From Actinomyces sp. oral taxon 171 str. F0337 (GTDB taxonomy: Bacteria > Actinomycetota > Actinomycetes > Actinomycetales > Actinomycetaceae), in assembly GCF_005696555.1 (NCBI RefSeq), contig NZ_CP040005.1, forward strand, positions 2,976,001 to 3,040,000: DNA of 64,000 nt, given 5' to 3'. The notes beneath the pieces were generated by a model. The model searched no databases. It was given only the letters and a program-made list of their open reading frames with translations, and was not told where the DNA came from. Positions 56,220-64,000 of this stretch are shown here, piece after piece (the stretch's first letter is position 1; every line of letters starts with the position of its first letter). A program made the translations under genes and the position numbers.

Positions 56220-57263
56220 GTGAGTACCTCAACAGCGACAACCGATCCAAGCACTGGCGTCAGCAGGCAGGTGCGCCGGTGCCTGGCCGCCCTGATCCTT
56301 CTGACGGCGCTCGCCGTCACCGCCGCCCTGTGCTCAATCGCCTTCGGTACTCGGGTCGTGGGGATTGGGGAGATCGTCGGAGGCCTGTCCGGCTCGCGCA
56401 CCGACATCGGCGCGCTGGTGGTCGCCGAGCGCCTGCCGCGCACCGCCGTCGCCCTTGTGGCCGGGGCAGCCCTCGGGGTCTCCGGCGCCCTCATGCAGGC
56501 GGTGACCCGCAACCCCATCGCCGACCCCGGGATCCTCGGCGTCAACATCGGTGCCTCGCTGGCGATTCTCATCGGTGTCGCCTTCCTCGACATCTCGGGG
56601 GCCTCACAGTTCCTGTGGTTCGCCCTCATCGGGGCGACCCTGACGGCGGTGTTCGTCTACGCCATCGGCTCCCTGGGTCCGGGCGGTCCGACGCCGGTCA
56701 AGCTCGCCCTAGCAGGTGTGGCCACGAGCGCCGTCCTGTCCTGCGCCATCAGCGCCGTCATGCTTCCGCGCGCTCAGGGCCTCGACGACTACCGCTTCTG
56801 GCAGATGGGTTCCCTGGGGCGCGGCAACTGGAACTCCCTGACGACGATCGCCCCCTTCCTGGCCGTGGCTACCGTCCTGGCGCTTCTGGTCGCAGGCCCT
56901 CTCAACTCACTGGCGCTGGGCGAGGAGATGGCCATCGGGCTGGGCGTCAACGTCACCCGTACGCGCCTGGCGGCGGCGAGCGCCGGCGTGCTCCTGTGCT
57001 CGGCGGTGACCGCCGTCATTGGCCCCATCGGGTTCGTCGGACTCATGGTCCCCCACACGGTGCGCATGCTCTGCGGCCCCGATCACCGCTGGCTGCTGCC
57101 GCTATCCGCCCTGTGCGGAGCCGACCTGCTGACCCTGTCCGATGTCGTCGGGCGGGTCGTCTCCCGCCCCTCGGCCGCGTTGCCGGTGGCGGTGGTGACC
57201 GCCTTCATCGGCGCCCCCATCCTCATCATGATCGTCCGTGGAACGAAGGTGCGCGAGCTATGA
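56220..57263 (+). CDS. Iron-siderophore ABC permease (FecCD family), subunit 1
   Basis: A 347-residue FecCD permease with about nine or ten helices. RLPRTAVALVAGAALGVSGALMQ, TRNPIADPGILGVNIGA and GPIGFVGLMVPHTVRMLCGPDHR are hallmark motifs. GTG 56220 is 13 bases after the binding-protein stop. The stop overlaps the next gene as ATGA. Confidence 0.9.
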   Translation: MSTSTATTDPSTGVSRQVRRCLAALILLTALAVTAALCSIAFGTRVVGIGEIVGGLSGSRTDIGALVVAERLPRTAVALVAGAALGVSGALMQAVTRNPIADPGILGVNIGASLAILIGVAFLDISGASQFLWFALIGATLTAVFVYAIGSLGPGGPTPVKLALAGVATSAVLSCAISAVMLPRAQGLDDYRFWQMGSLGRGNWNSLTTIAPFLAVATVLALLVAGPLNSLALGEEMAIGLGVNVTRTRLAAASAGVLLCSAVTAVIGPIGFVGLMVPHTVRMLCGPDHRWLLPLSALCGADLLTLSDVVGRVVSRPSAALPVAVVTAFIGAPILIMIVRGTKVREL

Positions 57264-58348
57264 GCACCCCGAGCATCACCGAGGCCACCACCAGCGCTCC
57301 CAACATCCAGTCTCTGCATCCGGGCTTCTCCATCGCCGGTCGCCGACGCCGCACCCTCCGCTTTGCAGCCGTCACCATCGCCCTGGCTCTGACAGCCGCA
57401 GCGCTGTGGGTGGCCATGATCCTGGTCGGCGAGACCTGGTACAGCCCGGATGAGGTGCTTGCGGTGCTCTCCGGCGACATCGTGCCGGGAGCCTCCTTCG
57501 ACGTCGGAGAGATCCGACTGCCCCGGGCGATCATCGGACTGCTGGCCGGGATGGCCTTCGGAATGGCCGGAACGACCTCCCAAACAATGCTTCGCAACCA
57601 GCTGGCCAGCCCCGACATCATCGGCATCACCTCGGGCGCCTCGGCCTCGGCGGTCTTCGCCATCCTGGTGCTGGGCTGGTCTCCCGCCGGCATCGGCGTC
57701 AACATCCTGGCCATCGCCTGCGGTCTGGGCACCGCGCTCACCATCTTCCTACTGTCCGGTCAGGGGCGCTCCCAGGGCGGGCGGCTCATTCTTATCGGCA
57801 TCGGCGTGTCAGCGATGTTCACCTCCCTCATCTCCTATCTCCAGCTTCAGGGCAACGTATACAAGGCCATCGAGGCGATGCGCTGGCTAAGCGGCTCACT
57901 GGACTCGGTCAGCTGGAACCAGGTGCCGGTGCTGGCTGCGGCGATGGCGGTGTGCGGGGCACTGCTGCTCGTCATCGGCCGTGACCTGGGGCCCCTGACC
58001 CTGGGCGAGGAGACCGCCACCGGACTGGGCGTGCCCGTGAACCGGGCCCGCCTGGCGCTTGTCATCACGATGGTGGCGCTGTCGGCCTTCGCCACGGCGG
58101 CCACCGGTCCCATCGCCTTCGTCTCCTTCCTGGCCGGGCCAATGGCGGCCAGGCTCATCGGGCAGACCGACCACAGCCTGTTGGTGCCAGCGGCACTCAT
58201 GGGCGCGGTCATCGTGCTGGGATGCGATCTGGTAGCCCAGTGCTTTCTGTCCGCCGCACTGCCCGTGGGCGTGGTCACCGGCCTCATGGGCGCCCCTTAC
58301 CTCATCAGCCAACTCATCCGCATCAACAGACAGGGCGCCTCGGCATGA
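57260..58348 (+). CDS. Iron-siderophore ABC permease (FecCD family), subunit 2
   Basis: A 362-residue FecCD permease: IRLPRAIIGLLAGMAFGMAG, LASPDIIGITSGASASAVF, TGLGVPVNRARL and GPIAFVSFLAGPMAARLIG. ATG 57260 and the far end (58345-58348) both overlap neighbours by four bases, so translation is coupled. It forms the membrane heterodimer with subunit 1. Confidence 0.9.
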   Translation: MSTPSITEATTSAPNIQSLHPGFSIAGRRRRTLRFAAVTIALALTAAALWVAMILVGETWYSPDEVLAVLSGDIVPGASFDVGEIRLPRAIIGLLAGMAFGMAGTTSQTMLRNQLASPDIIGITSGASASAVFAILVLGWSPAGIGVNILAIACGLGTALTIFLLSGQGRSQGGRLILIGIGVSAMFTSLISYLQLQGNVYKAIEAMRWLSGSLDSVSWNQVPVLAAAMAVCGALLLVIGRDLGPLTLGEETATGLGVPVNRARLALVITMVALSAFATAATGPIAFVSFLAGPMAARLIGQTDHSLLVPAALMGAVIVLGCDLVAQCFLSAALPVGVVTGLMGAPYLISQLIRINRQGASA

Positions 58349-59187
58349 CCTCCTCTGCGACCTCCACCCCCTCCCTGGTCCCCGAGCTCGCCACACAGGG
58401 CCTACGTTCCGGATACGGTCGGCACATCGTCGTCGACGGCGTGGACGCGACGATCCCCAGCGGCAGAATCACCGTCATCGTGGGGGCAAACGCCTGTGGG
58501 AAGTCAACGCTTCTCAAGACCATGGCCCGGATCCTGGCGCCGACGTCGGGCCAGGTCCTGCTCGACGGCGAGCCCATCGACCAGATCCCCACCCGAAGGC
58601 TGGCAACGCGACTCGGTCTGCTACCCCAGCAGCCGATCGCACCTGAGGGGATCGCTGTGGCCGATCTCGTGGGGCGTGGGCGCCACCCACATCAGTCCAT
58701 GTTCCGCTCCACGGGCGCCGAGGACCGTCGGATCGTAGAGGAGTCGTTGCTGGCGACCCGCACCGCCGAACTGGCCGACCGATCCATCGACGAGCTCTCC
58801 GGCGGTCAACGCCAGCGCGTGTGGATCGCCATGGCACTGGCCCAGCGCACACCGGTGCTGCTGCTGGACGAGCCCACGACCTTCCTGGACCTCACCCACC
58901 AGGTGGAGGTCCTCGATCTGCTCACCGACCTCAACCGCGAGCGCGGCACCACCGTGGTCATGGTGCTGCACGACATCAACCTGTCGGCCCGCTACGCCGA
59001 CCACATCATCGCTATGCGCGCCGGCAAGGTTGTGGCCGCGGGACCACCGCAGGAGGTGATCGACGCGGACCTGGTGGCGACAGTCTTCGACCTGGACTCC
59101 GACGTCATCACCGACCCGGTCTCCGGCACCCCTCTCATCCTGCCCAAGGGCCGCCACCACGTACGCGAGGCCTCACACGGCAGCTGA
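58345..59187 (+). CDS. Iron-siderophore ABC transporter ATP-binding protein
   Basis: A 280-residue ATPase of the FecE/FepC type: Walker A GANACGKST, signature LSGGQRQRVWIAMALA, Walker B VLLLDEPTTFLD and switch VLHDINLSARYADH. Walker A has Ala-Cys where most have Gly-Ser/Gly-Cys. Its first four bases overlap the permease stop. Confidence 0.92.
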   Translation: MTSSATSTPSLVPELATQGLRSGYGRHIVVDGVDATIPSGRITVIVGANACGKSTLLKTMARILAPTSGQVLLDGEPIDQIPTRRLATRLGLLPQQPIAPEGIAVADLVGRGRHPHQSMFRSTGAEDRRIVEESLLATRTAELADRSIDELSGGQRQRVWIAMALAQRTPVLLLDEPTTFLDLTHQVEVLDLLTDLNRERGTTVVMVLHDINLSARYADHIIAMRAGKVVAAGPPQEVIDADLVATVFDLDSDVITDPVSGTPLILPKGRHHVREASHGS

Positions 59188-59202
59188 CCCAAAGGAGCAT
59201 CA

Positions 59203-60150
59203 ATGAGCCCAGCCAGACCGTCCGCCTCACCGACGTCCCCGTTCCGCTTCTTCCATGTCACAGTGGCGGCAGTCCGCGACGTGACGCCGTCCATGCGGCG
59301 CTTCACCTTCATCGGGGATGATCTGGTCCACTACGCCGACCCGGGCTGGGACCAGCGGATCAAGCTGGTGCTGCCGGCGCCGGCGTCGGGTTACAAGCAG
59401 CTACCCGACGGCGAGGACTGGTACGGCCGGTTGATGAAGCTGCCCGAGGAGCACCGGTGCCCGATCCGTACCTACACGACGCGCACGGTTCGCCACGAGG
59501 TGGAGGTTCCGGACGGAACGCGTGCGGAGGTGGACGTCGACATGGTGGTGCACGATCCGCTCGGCCCGGCCTCTCGGTGGATCCTTGAGGCTGAGGTCGG
59601 TACCGAGGCGGTCCTGCTGGGGCCGAACCGGCAGTGGGACGGCGATGCCGGGGGCGTGGACTTCGTACCTCCGCAAGTGACCGAGCGCTACCTGCTGGGC
59701 GGGGACGAGACGGCGGCACCGGCGATCGCCCGGATCCTGGAGGACCTGCCCGCGAGCGCGCGGGGAGTCGCCGTCGTCGAGATGCCCGATGACGCGGATG
59801 CCCCTTACCTGCCTGCGCACCCCGGGATCGAGGTGCGGGTGGCTGGACGCAACGGCCGCTCGCACGGGGAGCTGCTCGTCGAGGGTGTACGCCGGGCCGC
59901 CGAGGAGCTGTGTCCGGTAGGGGTGCCGCAAGAGGTCGAGGAGATCGACGTCGACCGTGAGCTGCTGTGGGACGTGCCGCGCCACGCCAAGGGCGGGGAC
60001 GCGCTCAAGCGCACCACCCTGTACGCGTGGCTCGCCGGGGAGGCGGCTGCAGTGCGGACGATGCGCCGCCACCTGGTCAGCGAGCGCGGCATCGACCGGC
60101 GCTCTGTGGCCTTCATGGGCTACTGGCGCCAGGGCCGCGCCGAGGCCTGA
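59203..60150 (+). CDS. Siderophore-interacting protein (FAD-dependent ferric reductase)
   Basis: A 315-residue cytosolic flavoprotein of the ViuB/YqjH group: MRRFTFIGDDLVHYADPGWD, RTYTTRTVRHEVEVPDG (FAD contact RxYT), LLGGDETAAPAIARILEDLP and a C-terminal WLAGEAAAVRTMRRHLV. It reduces ferric siderophore so that iron is released after import. AAAGGAG precedes ATG 59203. It is the last gene of the iron operon. Confidence 0.92.
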   Translation: MSPARPSASPTSPFRFFHVTVAAVRDVTPSMRRFTFIGDDLVHYADPGWDQRIKLVLPAPASGYKQLPDGEDWYGRLMKLPEEHRCPIRTYTTRTVRHEVEVPDGTRAEVDVDMVVHDPLGPASRWILEAEVGTEAVLLGPNRQWDGDAGGVDFVPPQVTERYLLGGDETAAPAIARILEDLPASARGVAVVEMPDDADAPYLPAHPGIEVRVAGRNGRSHGELLVEGVRRAAEELCPVGVPQEVEEIDVDRELLWDVPRHAKGGDALKRTTLYAWLAGEAAAVRTMRRHLVSERGIDRRSVAFMGYWRQGRAEA

Positions 60151-60176
60151 GCCCGAGGCTCCGGAACCGATGACTT

Positions 60177-60194
60177 GTATAGCACTTGCTATAC
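60177..60194 (+). promoter_or_regulatory. Palindromic operator overlapping the -10 of the MNT-HEPN operon
   Basis: GTATAGC-ACTT-GCTATAC is a perfect 7-bp inverted repeat. Its right arm contains the -10 TATACT (60190-60195), which ends six bases before ATG 60202. Binding there would block transcription, as expected for autorepression by the HTH-bearing antitoxin. Confidence 0.65.
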
Positions 60195-60201
60195 TGAAGT
60201 C

Positions 60202-60687
60202 ATGTCTGTTGTCGAGTCGACCGCAAGCCTGGCCGTCATCGCCCAGGAGACGGATGAGGCCATCCGTCAAGCGCGGAATCAGATGGTCGCAGCCGTGCGC
60301 AATGCCTCCAAGAACGGCATGTCCCAGCAGGAGATCGCCCGGCAGATCGGTCGAAGTCAACCCGAAGTCTCCCGGCTCCTGCACTTTCACGGCACCACGC
60401 CACTGGCCCGGCGCCTGCGAGCTGCACGCCGCCAGGTCATCGAGATGGTCGAGGCTGCCGGGGGCTCAAATGTTCGCGTCTTCGGCTCTGTGGCCACCGG
60501 CCGGGAGCACGAAGGCTCCGACATCGACCTGCTCTTCCATATGGATCAACCGCTCGGGCTCATGGACCTGGCTGGCTTGGAGATGGAGCTGGGGACGGTC
60601 CTGCACGCCGACGTCGACCTGGTGCCCGACACCAATATCCGCCCGACTATGCGCGAGCGAATCATCTCCGAGGCGGTACCGTTATGA
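60202..60687 (+). CDS. HTH-nucleotidyltransferase (MNT) antitoxin
   Basis: A 161-residue fusion. Residues 37-65 form a helix-turn-helix (MSQQEIARQIGRSQPEVSRLL). Residues 90-150 are a minimal nucleotidyltransferase with VFGSVATGREHEGSDIDLLF (GSx10DxD). In MNT-HEPN modules the MNT protein inactivates the HEPN RNase by adding AMP to it. The HTH may let it bind the palindrome that overlaps its own -10. No Shine-Dalgarno is present; the -10 TATACT ends six bases upstream, so it is probably leaderless. It overlaps the toxin gene by four bases. Confidence 0.85.
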   Translation: MSVVESTASLAVIAQETDEAIRQARNQMVAAVRNASKNGMSQQEIARQIGRSQPEVSRLLHFHGTTPLARRLRAARRQVIEMVEAAGGSNVRVFGSVATGREHEGSDIDLLFHMDQPLGLMDLAGLEMELGTVLHADVDLVPDTNIRPTMRERIISEAVPL

Positions 60688-61013
60688 GTTCCACCAGGAG
60701 AACCGCAGCTGAGATCATCGCCGAAGCCCTGGAGCATTTTGACCTCGCCATCAGCCACTCGCAACGGGACCTTTCCGACCTCGTCGTCATCGATGCGATC
60801 GCGATGAGACTCTCAGCAGGCGTGGAGGCACTCGGAGCACTGGATCCTGACACACGCACACTCATCCTTGGCAACCAATGGCCGAAAATGCGGGGGATGC
60901 GCAACCGCATCGCTCACGACTACGGTTTCATCGACGACGCCATCGTCCGACAGACAGTCTTAGTCAATCTGCCACCAGTCGTCGAGGCTCTCCGCGCCTG
61001 GAACGAGTCCTGA
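60684..61013 (+). CDS. HEPN-domain toxin (HepT-like, DUF86)
   Basis: A 109-residue RNase-type HEPN protein: a four-helix bundle with the RxxxxH active motif in MRGMRNRIAHDYGF (Arg-Asn-Arg-Ile-Ala-His), followed by the Tyr that is AMPylated by MNT in the family. ATG 60684 overlaps the antitoxin stop as ATGA. Cleavage of RNA by free toxin would stop growth. The gene ends five bases before the convergent AI-2E transporter gene. Confidence 0.88.
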   Translation: MSSTRRTAAEIIAEALEHFDLAISHSQRDLSDLVVIDAIAMRLSAGVEALGALDPDTRTLILGNQWPKMRGMRNRIAHDYGFIDDAIVRQTVLVNLPPVVEALRAWNES

Positions 61014-61018
61014 GGCAG

Positions 61019-62332
61019 TCAGTCCGCCTGGGCGCGCTGGTGCCTGCCGGAAGGCCCGGAGCCGTCGACGTCGTCGGCCGTCTCCTCAGAATCCCGGGTC
61101 CTCTCTGCCTTGTCTGACTGCTCAGTCTTGTCGGCGGCCCGCTCCACGACGGGCCGACCGTGGTCGGGGTCCCCCTCGCCGACGCCGTCACCGTCAAGGT
61201 CGAGCTTGTCGAGCTCGTCGAGCACTTCCTGGTCCAGCTCATCGGGGTCGCGCACGGGCGAGTCGCCGGCGGACAGGAAGATCCCCACCCAGCGCGAGCG
61301 CGGGTCGGAGTCGATGAGGAGGGCCTTGACGAACAGGGTCAGCGGCACCGCCAGGATCGTCCCCATCGCCCCGATGACGGTGGACCAGAACAGCAGGCAC
61401 AGGAAGGTCGTCGTCGTGTTGAGCCCCACCGCGTCCCCGGTGAACTTGGGCTGGATGAGGGACTGGATGACGAAGTTGGCCGCCACGTAGGACAGCACCA
61501 CCCACAGCGCCGTCCAGGGGCCGGAGTCCACCAGCCCCAGGATCGCCGGCGGCACCACGCCCAGGACGAAGCCGATATTCGGGATGTAGTTGGTGATGAA
61601 GGAGACCACGCCCCAGGTGATGGCCATCGGCACGTCCAGGTACCACAGGGTGACCGCGTTGATGACGGCCACGATGAGACCGAAGACCGTCGAGACCATC
61701 CAGTAGGAGCGCACCGCCTCGCAGAAGGAGACCATGGCGGCGGCCATACCCGGCTTGAGGACGCCGAGGGCGGCGGTGCGGATCTCGATCTTGGCGGTGT
61801 CGAACATGAGGAAGACGACCACCATCGCCATGACGCCGAGCATCGCGCTGGCCGAGGTCAGCTGCCCCAGGACCGTCTGTGCCACCATGACGAGTCGGGA
61901 GGTGTCCAGGACGTCGGTGACCTCCTTGAGCACCGTGGACTGGTCGACCCCCATGCCGTTGAGCTGGGTCTCAGTCTGGCGCCAGATCGCCTGGAACTTG
62001 GGGGCGTACTGGGGAAGAGTGTCGACGAGCTGGGCCACCGCGACGGCCAGGGCCGCGAACAGCAGGACGACGAAGGTGAAGATGAGCAGGATCGCCGCCG
62101 TCGCCGCGACCACGCGCGGCACTCGGTGGCGCGTCATCCAGGACACCAGCGGCCGGACCGTCACCACGAGGGTGAGGGCGAAGAAGGCCGGGGCGAAGAG
62201 GTCCTGGATGAGGTAGAGCCCCACCGCGCCAATAGTAAGTGCCGCCAGGAGGTAGGCGACGGTCTCCCCCTGCGTGCGCTCCCCGGGAACGGGGACGGAG
62301 GCCTTCCGAGCTTTTTCCGACACAGCTGCCAT
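61019..62332 (-). CDS. AI-2E family (PerM-like) transporter
   Basis: A 437-residue membrane protein. About eight helices occupy residues 25-350 with the family motifs ITNYIPNIGFVLGVVPPAIL and VIQSLIQPKFTGDAVGLNT. The last 85 residues are acidic and disordered. Despite the name, only some members export autoinducer-2; others are Na+/H+ antiporters. GAGGAT (62339-62344) ends six bases before ATG 62332, so it is probably leaderless. luxS lies about 1 kb away, which makes an AI-2 link tempting but unproven. Confidence 0.87.
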   Translation of the reverse strand: MAAVSEKARKASVPVPGERTQGETVAYLLAALTIGAVGLYLIQDLFAPAFFALTLVVTVRPLVSWMTRHRVPRVVAATAAILLIFTFVVLLFAALAVAVAQLVDTLPQYAPKFQAIWRQTETQLNGMGVDQSTVLKEVTDVLDTSRLVMVAQTVLGQLTSASAMLGVMAMVVVFLMFDTAKIEIRTAALGVLKPGMAAAMVSFCEAVRSYWMVSTVFGLIVAVINAVTLWYLDVPMAITWGVVSFITNYIPNIGFVLGVVPPAILGLVDSGPWTALWVVLSYVAANFVIQSLIQPKFTGDAVGLNTTTTFLCLLFWSTVIGAMGTILAVPLTLFVKALLIDSDPRSRWVGIFLSAGDSPVRDPDELDQEVLDELDKLDLDGDGVGEGDPDHGRPVVERAADKTEQSDKAERTRDSEETADDVDGSGPSGRHQRAQAD

Positions 62333-62424
62333 GGGCGCATCCTCCCACGGACCGACGGCGCATCCCGGCGCTACGGCCTGTACGCGCCGTGGGAGTTCTC
62401 CTCTTTCGTGCCCGCGGCCCCGTC

Positions 62425-63249
62425 TCAGTCCACCGGCAGGACCTCGGCCAGCCAGGTGTCGACGGCGCGGTAGAAGGCCTGCGGGTCGCTGCGGCGCACC
62501 TGGTGGCCGGCTCCGGGGACGAGGACCGGCGAGATGCGGGGATTGCGGGCGGCGGCCTCCAGGCCCTCGCGTCCCACGCGGGCGCTGCCGGGCCGGTCAC
62601 CGGTGAGCAGCAGGGCGGGGACGTCGAGCGCGGCCATGGCCTCGTCCCAGGGGACCTCGGGGGCGACGACGCCGGTGAGCAGCAGGCCCGGGTCGGTGCG
62701 CTGGGAGGCCCACACGCCCGGGAGGGCCTCGGCGTCGGGCATGGTCTTCAGCGCGCGGCCGACGGCGGCGGGCAGGTCGGCGACCTCGGCGGCGCGGGCC
62801 CGCTCCCGGGCGGCACCGCGGGCCAGGAGCTCGCGCGGGCTGCGGGTGCCGAAGCGGGCCGGGTCCTCCAGGACGACGCCGCAGACCAGGTCGGGGCGGC
62901 GGCCGGCGGCGACCATGGCGGTGGCCGCGCCCATCGAGTGGCCGATGACGACCGGGGCGGGCGGCGTCGGCAGGCCCAGGGCGGCCCGGCCGCGCGAGGC
63001 GGTCTCCAGGTCCTCCAGGACGGCGACGAGGTCCTCCACGAGGACCTCCCCGGCGCGCTCGAGCCGGGCCTGCGTCCACCGCGGGGACAAGCCGTGCCCG
63101 CGGGCGTCGACGGCCAGGACCCGGTAGCCGCGGCCGACCCAGTGGTCGATGGCCTCGGCCAGAGAGACCGCGGAGCCGGTGATGCCGTGGAGCAGGACCA
63201 GGGTGGGGGCGCCGTCGGGCCCCGTGACGATGCGCGCCAGTGAAGTCAT
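62425..63249 (-). CDS. Alpha/beta-hydrolase fold protein
   Basis: A 274-residue hydrolase: oxyanion motif LLHGITGSAVS, nucleophile elbow GHSMGAATAMVA, acid partner near LLLTGDRPG and His in PGAGHQVRRSDP. It likely cleaves an ester or a similar small substrate in the cytosol. CAGGAT (63256-63261) ends six bases before ATG 63249 and points to a leaderless start; MGGM at 63257 is the alternative. It is divergent from luxS with 40 bases between starts. Confidence 0.85.
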   Translation of the reverse strand: MTSLARIVTGPDGAPTLVLLHGITGSAVSLAEAIDHWVGRGYRVLAVDARGHGLSPRWTQARLERAGEVLVEDLVAVLEDLETASRGRAALGLPTPPAPVVIGHSMGAATAMVAAGRRPDLVCGVVLEDPARFGTRSPRELLARGAARERARAAEVADLPAAVGRALKTMPDAEALPGVWASQRTDPGLLLTGVVAPEVPWDEAMAALDVPALLLTGDRPGSARVGREGLEAAARNPRISPVLVPGAGHQVRRSDPQAFYRAVDTWLAEVLPVD

Positions 63250-63289
63250 GCCCCCATCCTGCCTCGTGACCGCCCCGTAGGCTGAGCCC

Positions 63290-63772
63290 ATGAGCGAGAC
63301 GAGCGAGCAGAGCACGCCGAGGATGAACGTCGAGTCCTTCAACCTGGACCACACCAAGGTGGCCGCGCCCTACGTGCGCGTGGCCGACCGCAAGGAACTG
63401 CCCGGCGGGGACGTGCTCGTCAAGTACGACGTGCGCTTCTGCCAGCCCAACCGCGCGCACCTGGAGATGGAGGCTGTGCACTCCATCGAGCACCTGAGCG
63501 CCGAGCTCATGCGCAACCACACCGACCGGCTCATCGACTTCTCCCCCATGGGCTGCCAGACCGGCTTCTACGCCCTCATGCTGGGGGTGGGGACTGAGGA
63601 GTTCCTGCCGCTGCTGGAGGCGACCTTCCGCGACATCCTCACCGCCGAGGAGGTGCCGGCGGCCAACGTGGTTCAGTGCGGCTGGGGCGCCAACCACTCG
63701 CTGGCCGCCGCCCAGGAGGCGGTGCGCGGCTTCCTCGCCGCCCGCGAGGAGTGGACGCAGGTCATGGCCTGA
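63290..63772 (+). CDS. luxS: S-ribosylhomocysteine lyase (AI-2 synthesis)
   Basis: A 160-residue enzyme that splits S-ribosylhomocysteine into homocysteine and DPD, the precursor of autoinducer-2. The metal-binding HSIEH motif (about residues 65-69), the catalytic Cys in [10 protein letters not shown] (about 95) and the third ligand in QCGWGANHS (about 136) are intact. TAGGCT (63278-63283) ends six bases before ATG 63290, so it is probably leaderless. No pfs gene lies in the window. Confidence 0.95.
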   Translation: MSETSEQSTPRMNVESFNLDHTKVAAPYVRVADRKELPGGDVLVKYDVRFCQPNRAHLEMEAVHSIEHLSAELMRNHTDRLIDFSPMGCQTGFYALMLGVGTEEFLPLLEATFRDILTAEEVPAANVVQCGWGANHSLAAAQEAVRGFLAAREEWTQVMA

Positions 63773-63788
63773 CGCATCCGCCTCTCCC

Positions 63789-63917
63789 GGCCGGGGACAT
63801 CCCCCCACGGCCGGGGACATCCTGCGCGTGCGGGGACGGGATTGCGGTCCCCGACGGCGTCGAGTGCCCCCGCCCGGAAGGACACGCACCCGACCGCGCG
63901 AAACGTCCCCGCCGGCG
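63789..63917 (+). repeat. Dispersed GGGGAC/GTCCCC intergenic element, copy D
   Basis: Starts 17 bases after luxS. 63812-63837 is the exact reverse complement of 26 bases in copy A. GGTCCCCGACGGCGTCGA and CCCCCGCCCGGAAGGACA match B and C. It starts with two GGCCGGGGACAT units, an internal duplication not seen in the others. Confidence 0.82.
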
Positions 63918-63943
63918 AGACGAGGAGCCGCCACAACCAAGCG

Positions 63944-63991
63944 CCACCGAGACCAGGAACCACCGAGACCAGGAACCACCGAGACCAGAAG
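63944..63991 (+). repeat. 16-bp tandem repeat (3 units)
   Basis: CCACCGAGACCAGGAA repeated three times (63944-63959, 63960-63975, 63976-63991); the third copy differs in the last three bases. It has no ORF role that can be seen and may continue beyond the window. Confidence 0.8.
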
Positions 63992-64000
63992 CCGAGGAGA

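Noticed and set aside
56279..58348. 689-residue frame ending in permease 2
   Set aside because: Its first 330 residues are a shadow of permease 1. Only the part from ATG 57260 is a gene.

Overview
This window looks like chromosome from an oral-type Actinomyces or close relative. Coding DNA is very GC-rich, with GTG and TTG starts. Gene families typical of Actinomycetales are present: GPP34, DUF4921, DUF4235, an Rv0338c-like Fe-S reductase, a DtxR/IdeR-type iron box and a LuxS enzyme. I see no rRNA, tRNA, CRISPR array, prophage or transposase gene. The species assignment is an inference.

Layout. 1-8065: a SWIM/SNF2-type protein cut by the window edge, a GPP34 protein, a divergent TetR/NAD-epimerase pair, a CPA2 antiporter and a DUF4921 protein. 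8066-11907: an AT-rich leader, a secreted beta-propeller-like protein with a Lys/Glu/Asp tail, a lipoprotein, a perfect 25-bp hairpin and a glutathionyl-hydroquinone-reductase-like protein. 12198-18734: an unassigned minus-strand cluster of a zinc-ribbon protein, a disordered protein, two coupled YbjN-like proteins, a 40-residue small ORF and a 1014-residue TPR-like protein. It is the best candidate here for an undescribed system. 19267-23584: a TPP-riboswitch-controlled thiamine ABC importer (thiB-thiP-thiQ). 23754-26938: a QorB/QorR-like redox pair, a YdcF-type membrane protein and DUF4235. 27348-34977: an Fe-S reductase, a broken rarA remnant, an SPFH/ribbon-helix-helix pair and type I pullulanase. 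34988-40263: a two-component system divergent from a LanFEG-like ABC exporter. 40291-49915: a Tat-exported esterase, a decayed regulator beside its probable operator, a pseudokinase-flippase fusion, an AT-richer orphan membrane gene, a TAP-like lipoprotein hydrolase, an inositol monophosphatase and an amino-acid permease. 49996-54977: a DUF2079 protein, paired FluC channels, a DsbA-like protein and ROK glucokinase. 55094-60150: an iron-box-controlled siderophore importer with a siderophore-interacting protein. 60177-61013: an MNT-HEPN toxin-antitoxin pair. 61019-63772: an AI-2E family transporter, an alpha/beta hydrolase and luxS.

Three themes run across the window. First, at least eleven genes have an actinobacterial -10 box (mostly TANNNT) ending exactly six bases before the start codon and no Shine-Dalgarno, so they are probably leaderless. 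Second, intergenic regions carry several dispersed repeats: a 100-150 bp GGGGAC/GTCCCC element (four copies), a 48-bp repeat (two copies) and a 157-bp element with 22-bp perfect terminal inverted repeats. Third, there are clear decay events: the internally deleted rarA and the truncated regulator. Most operons are compact with ATGA or GTGA overlaps.
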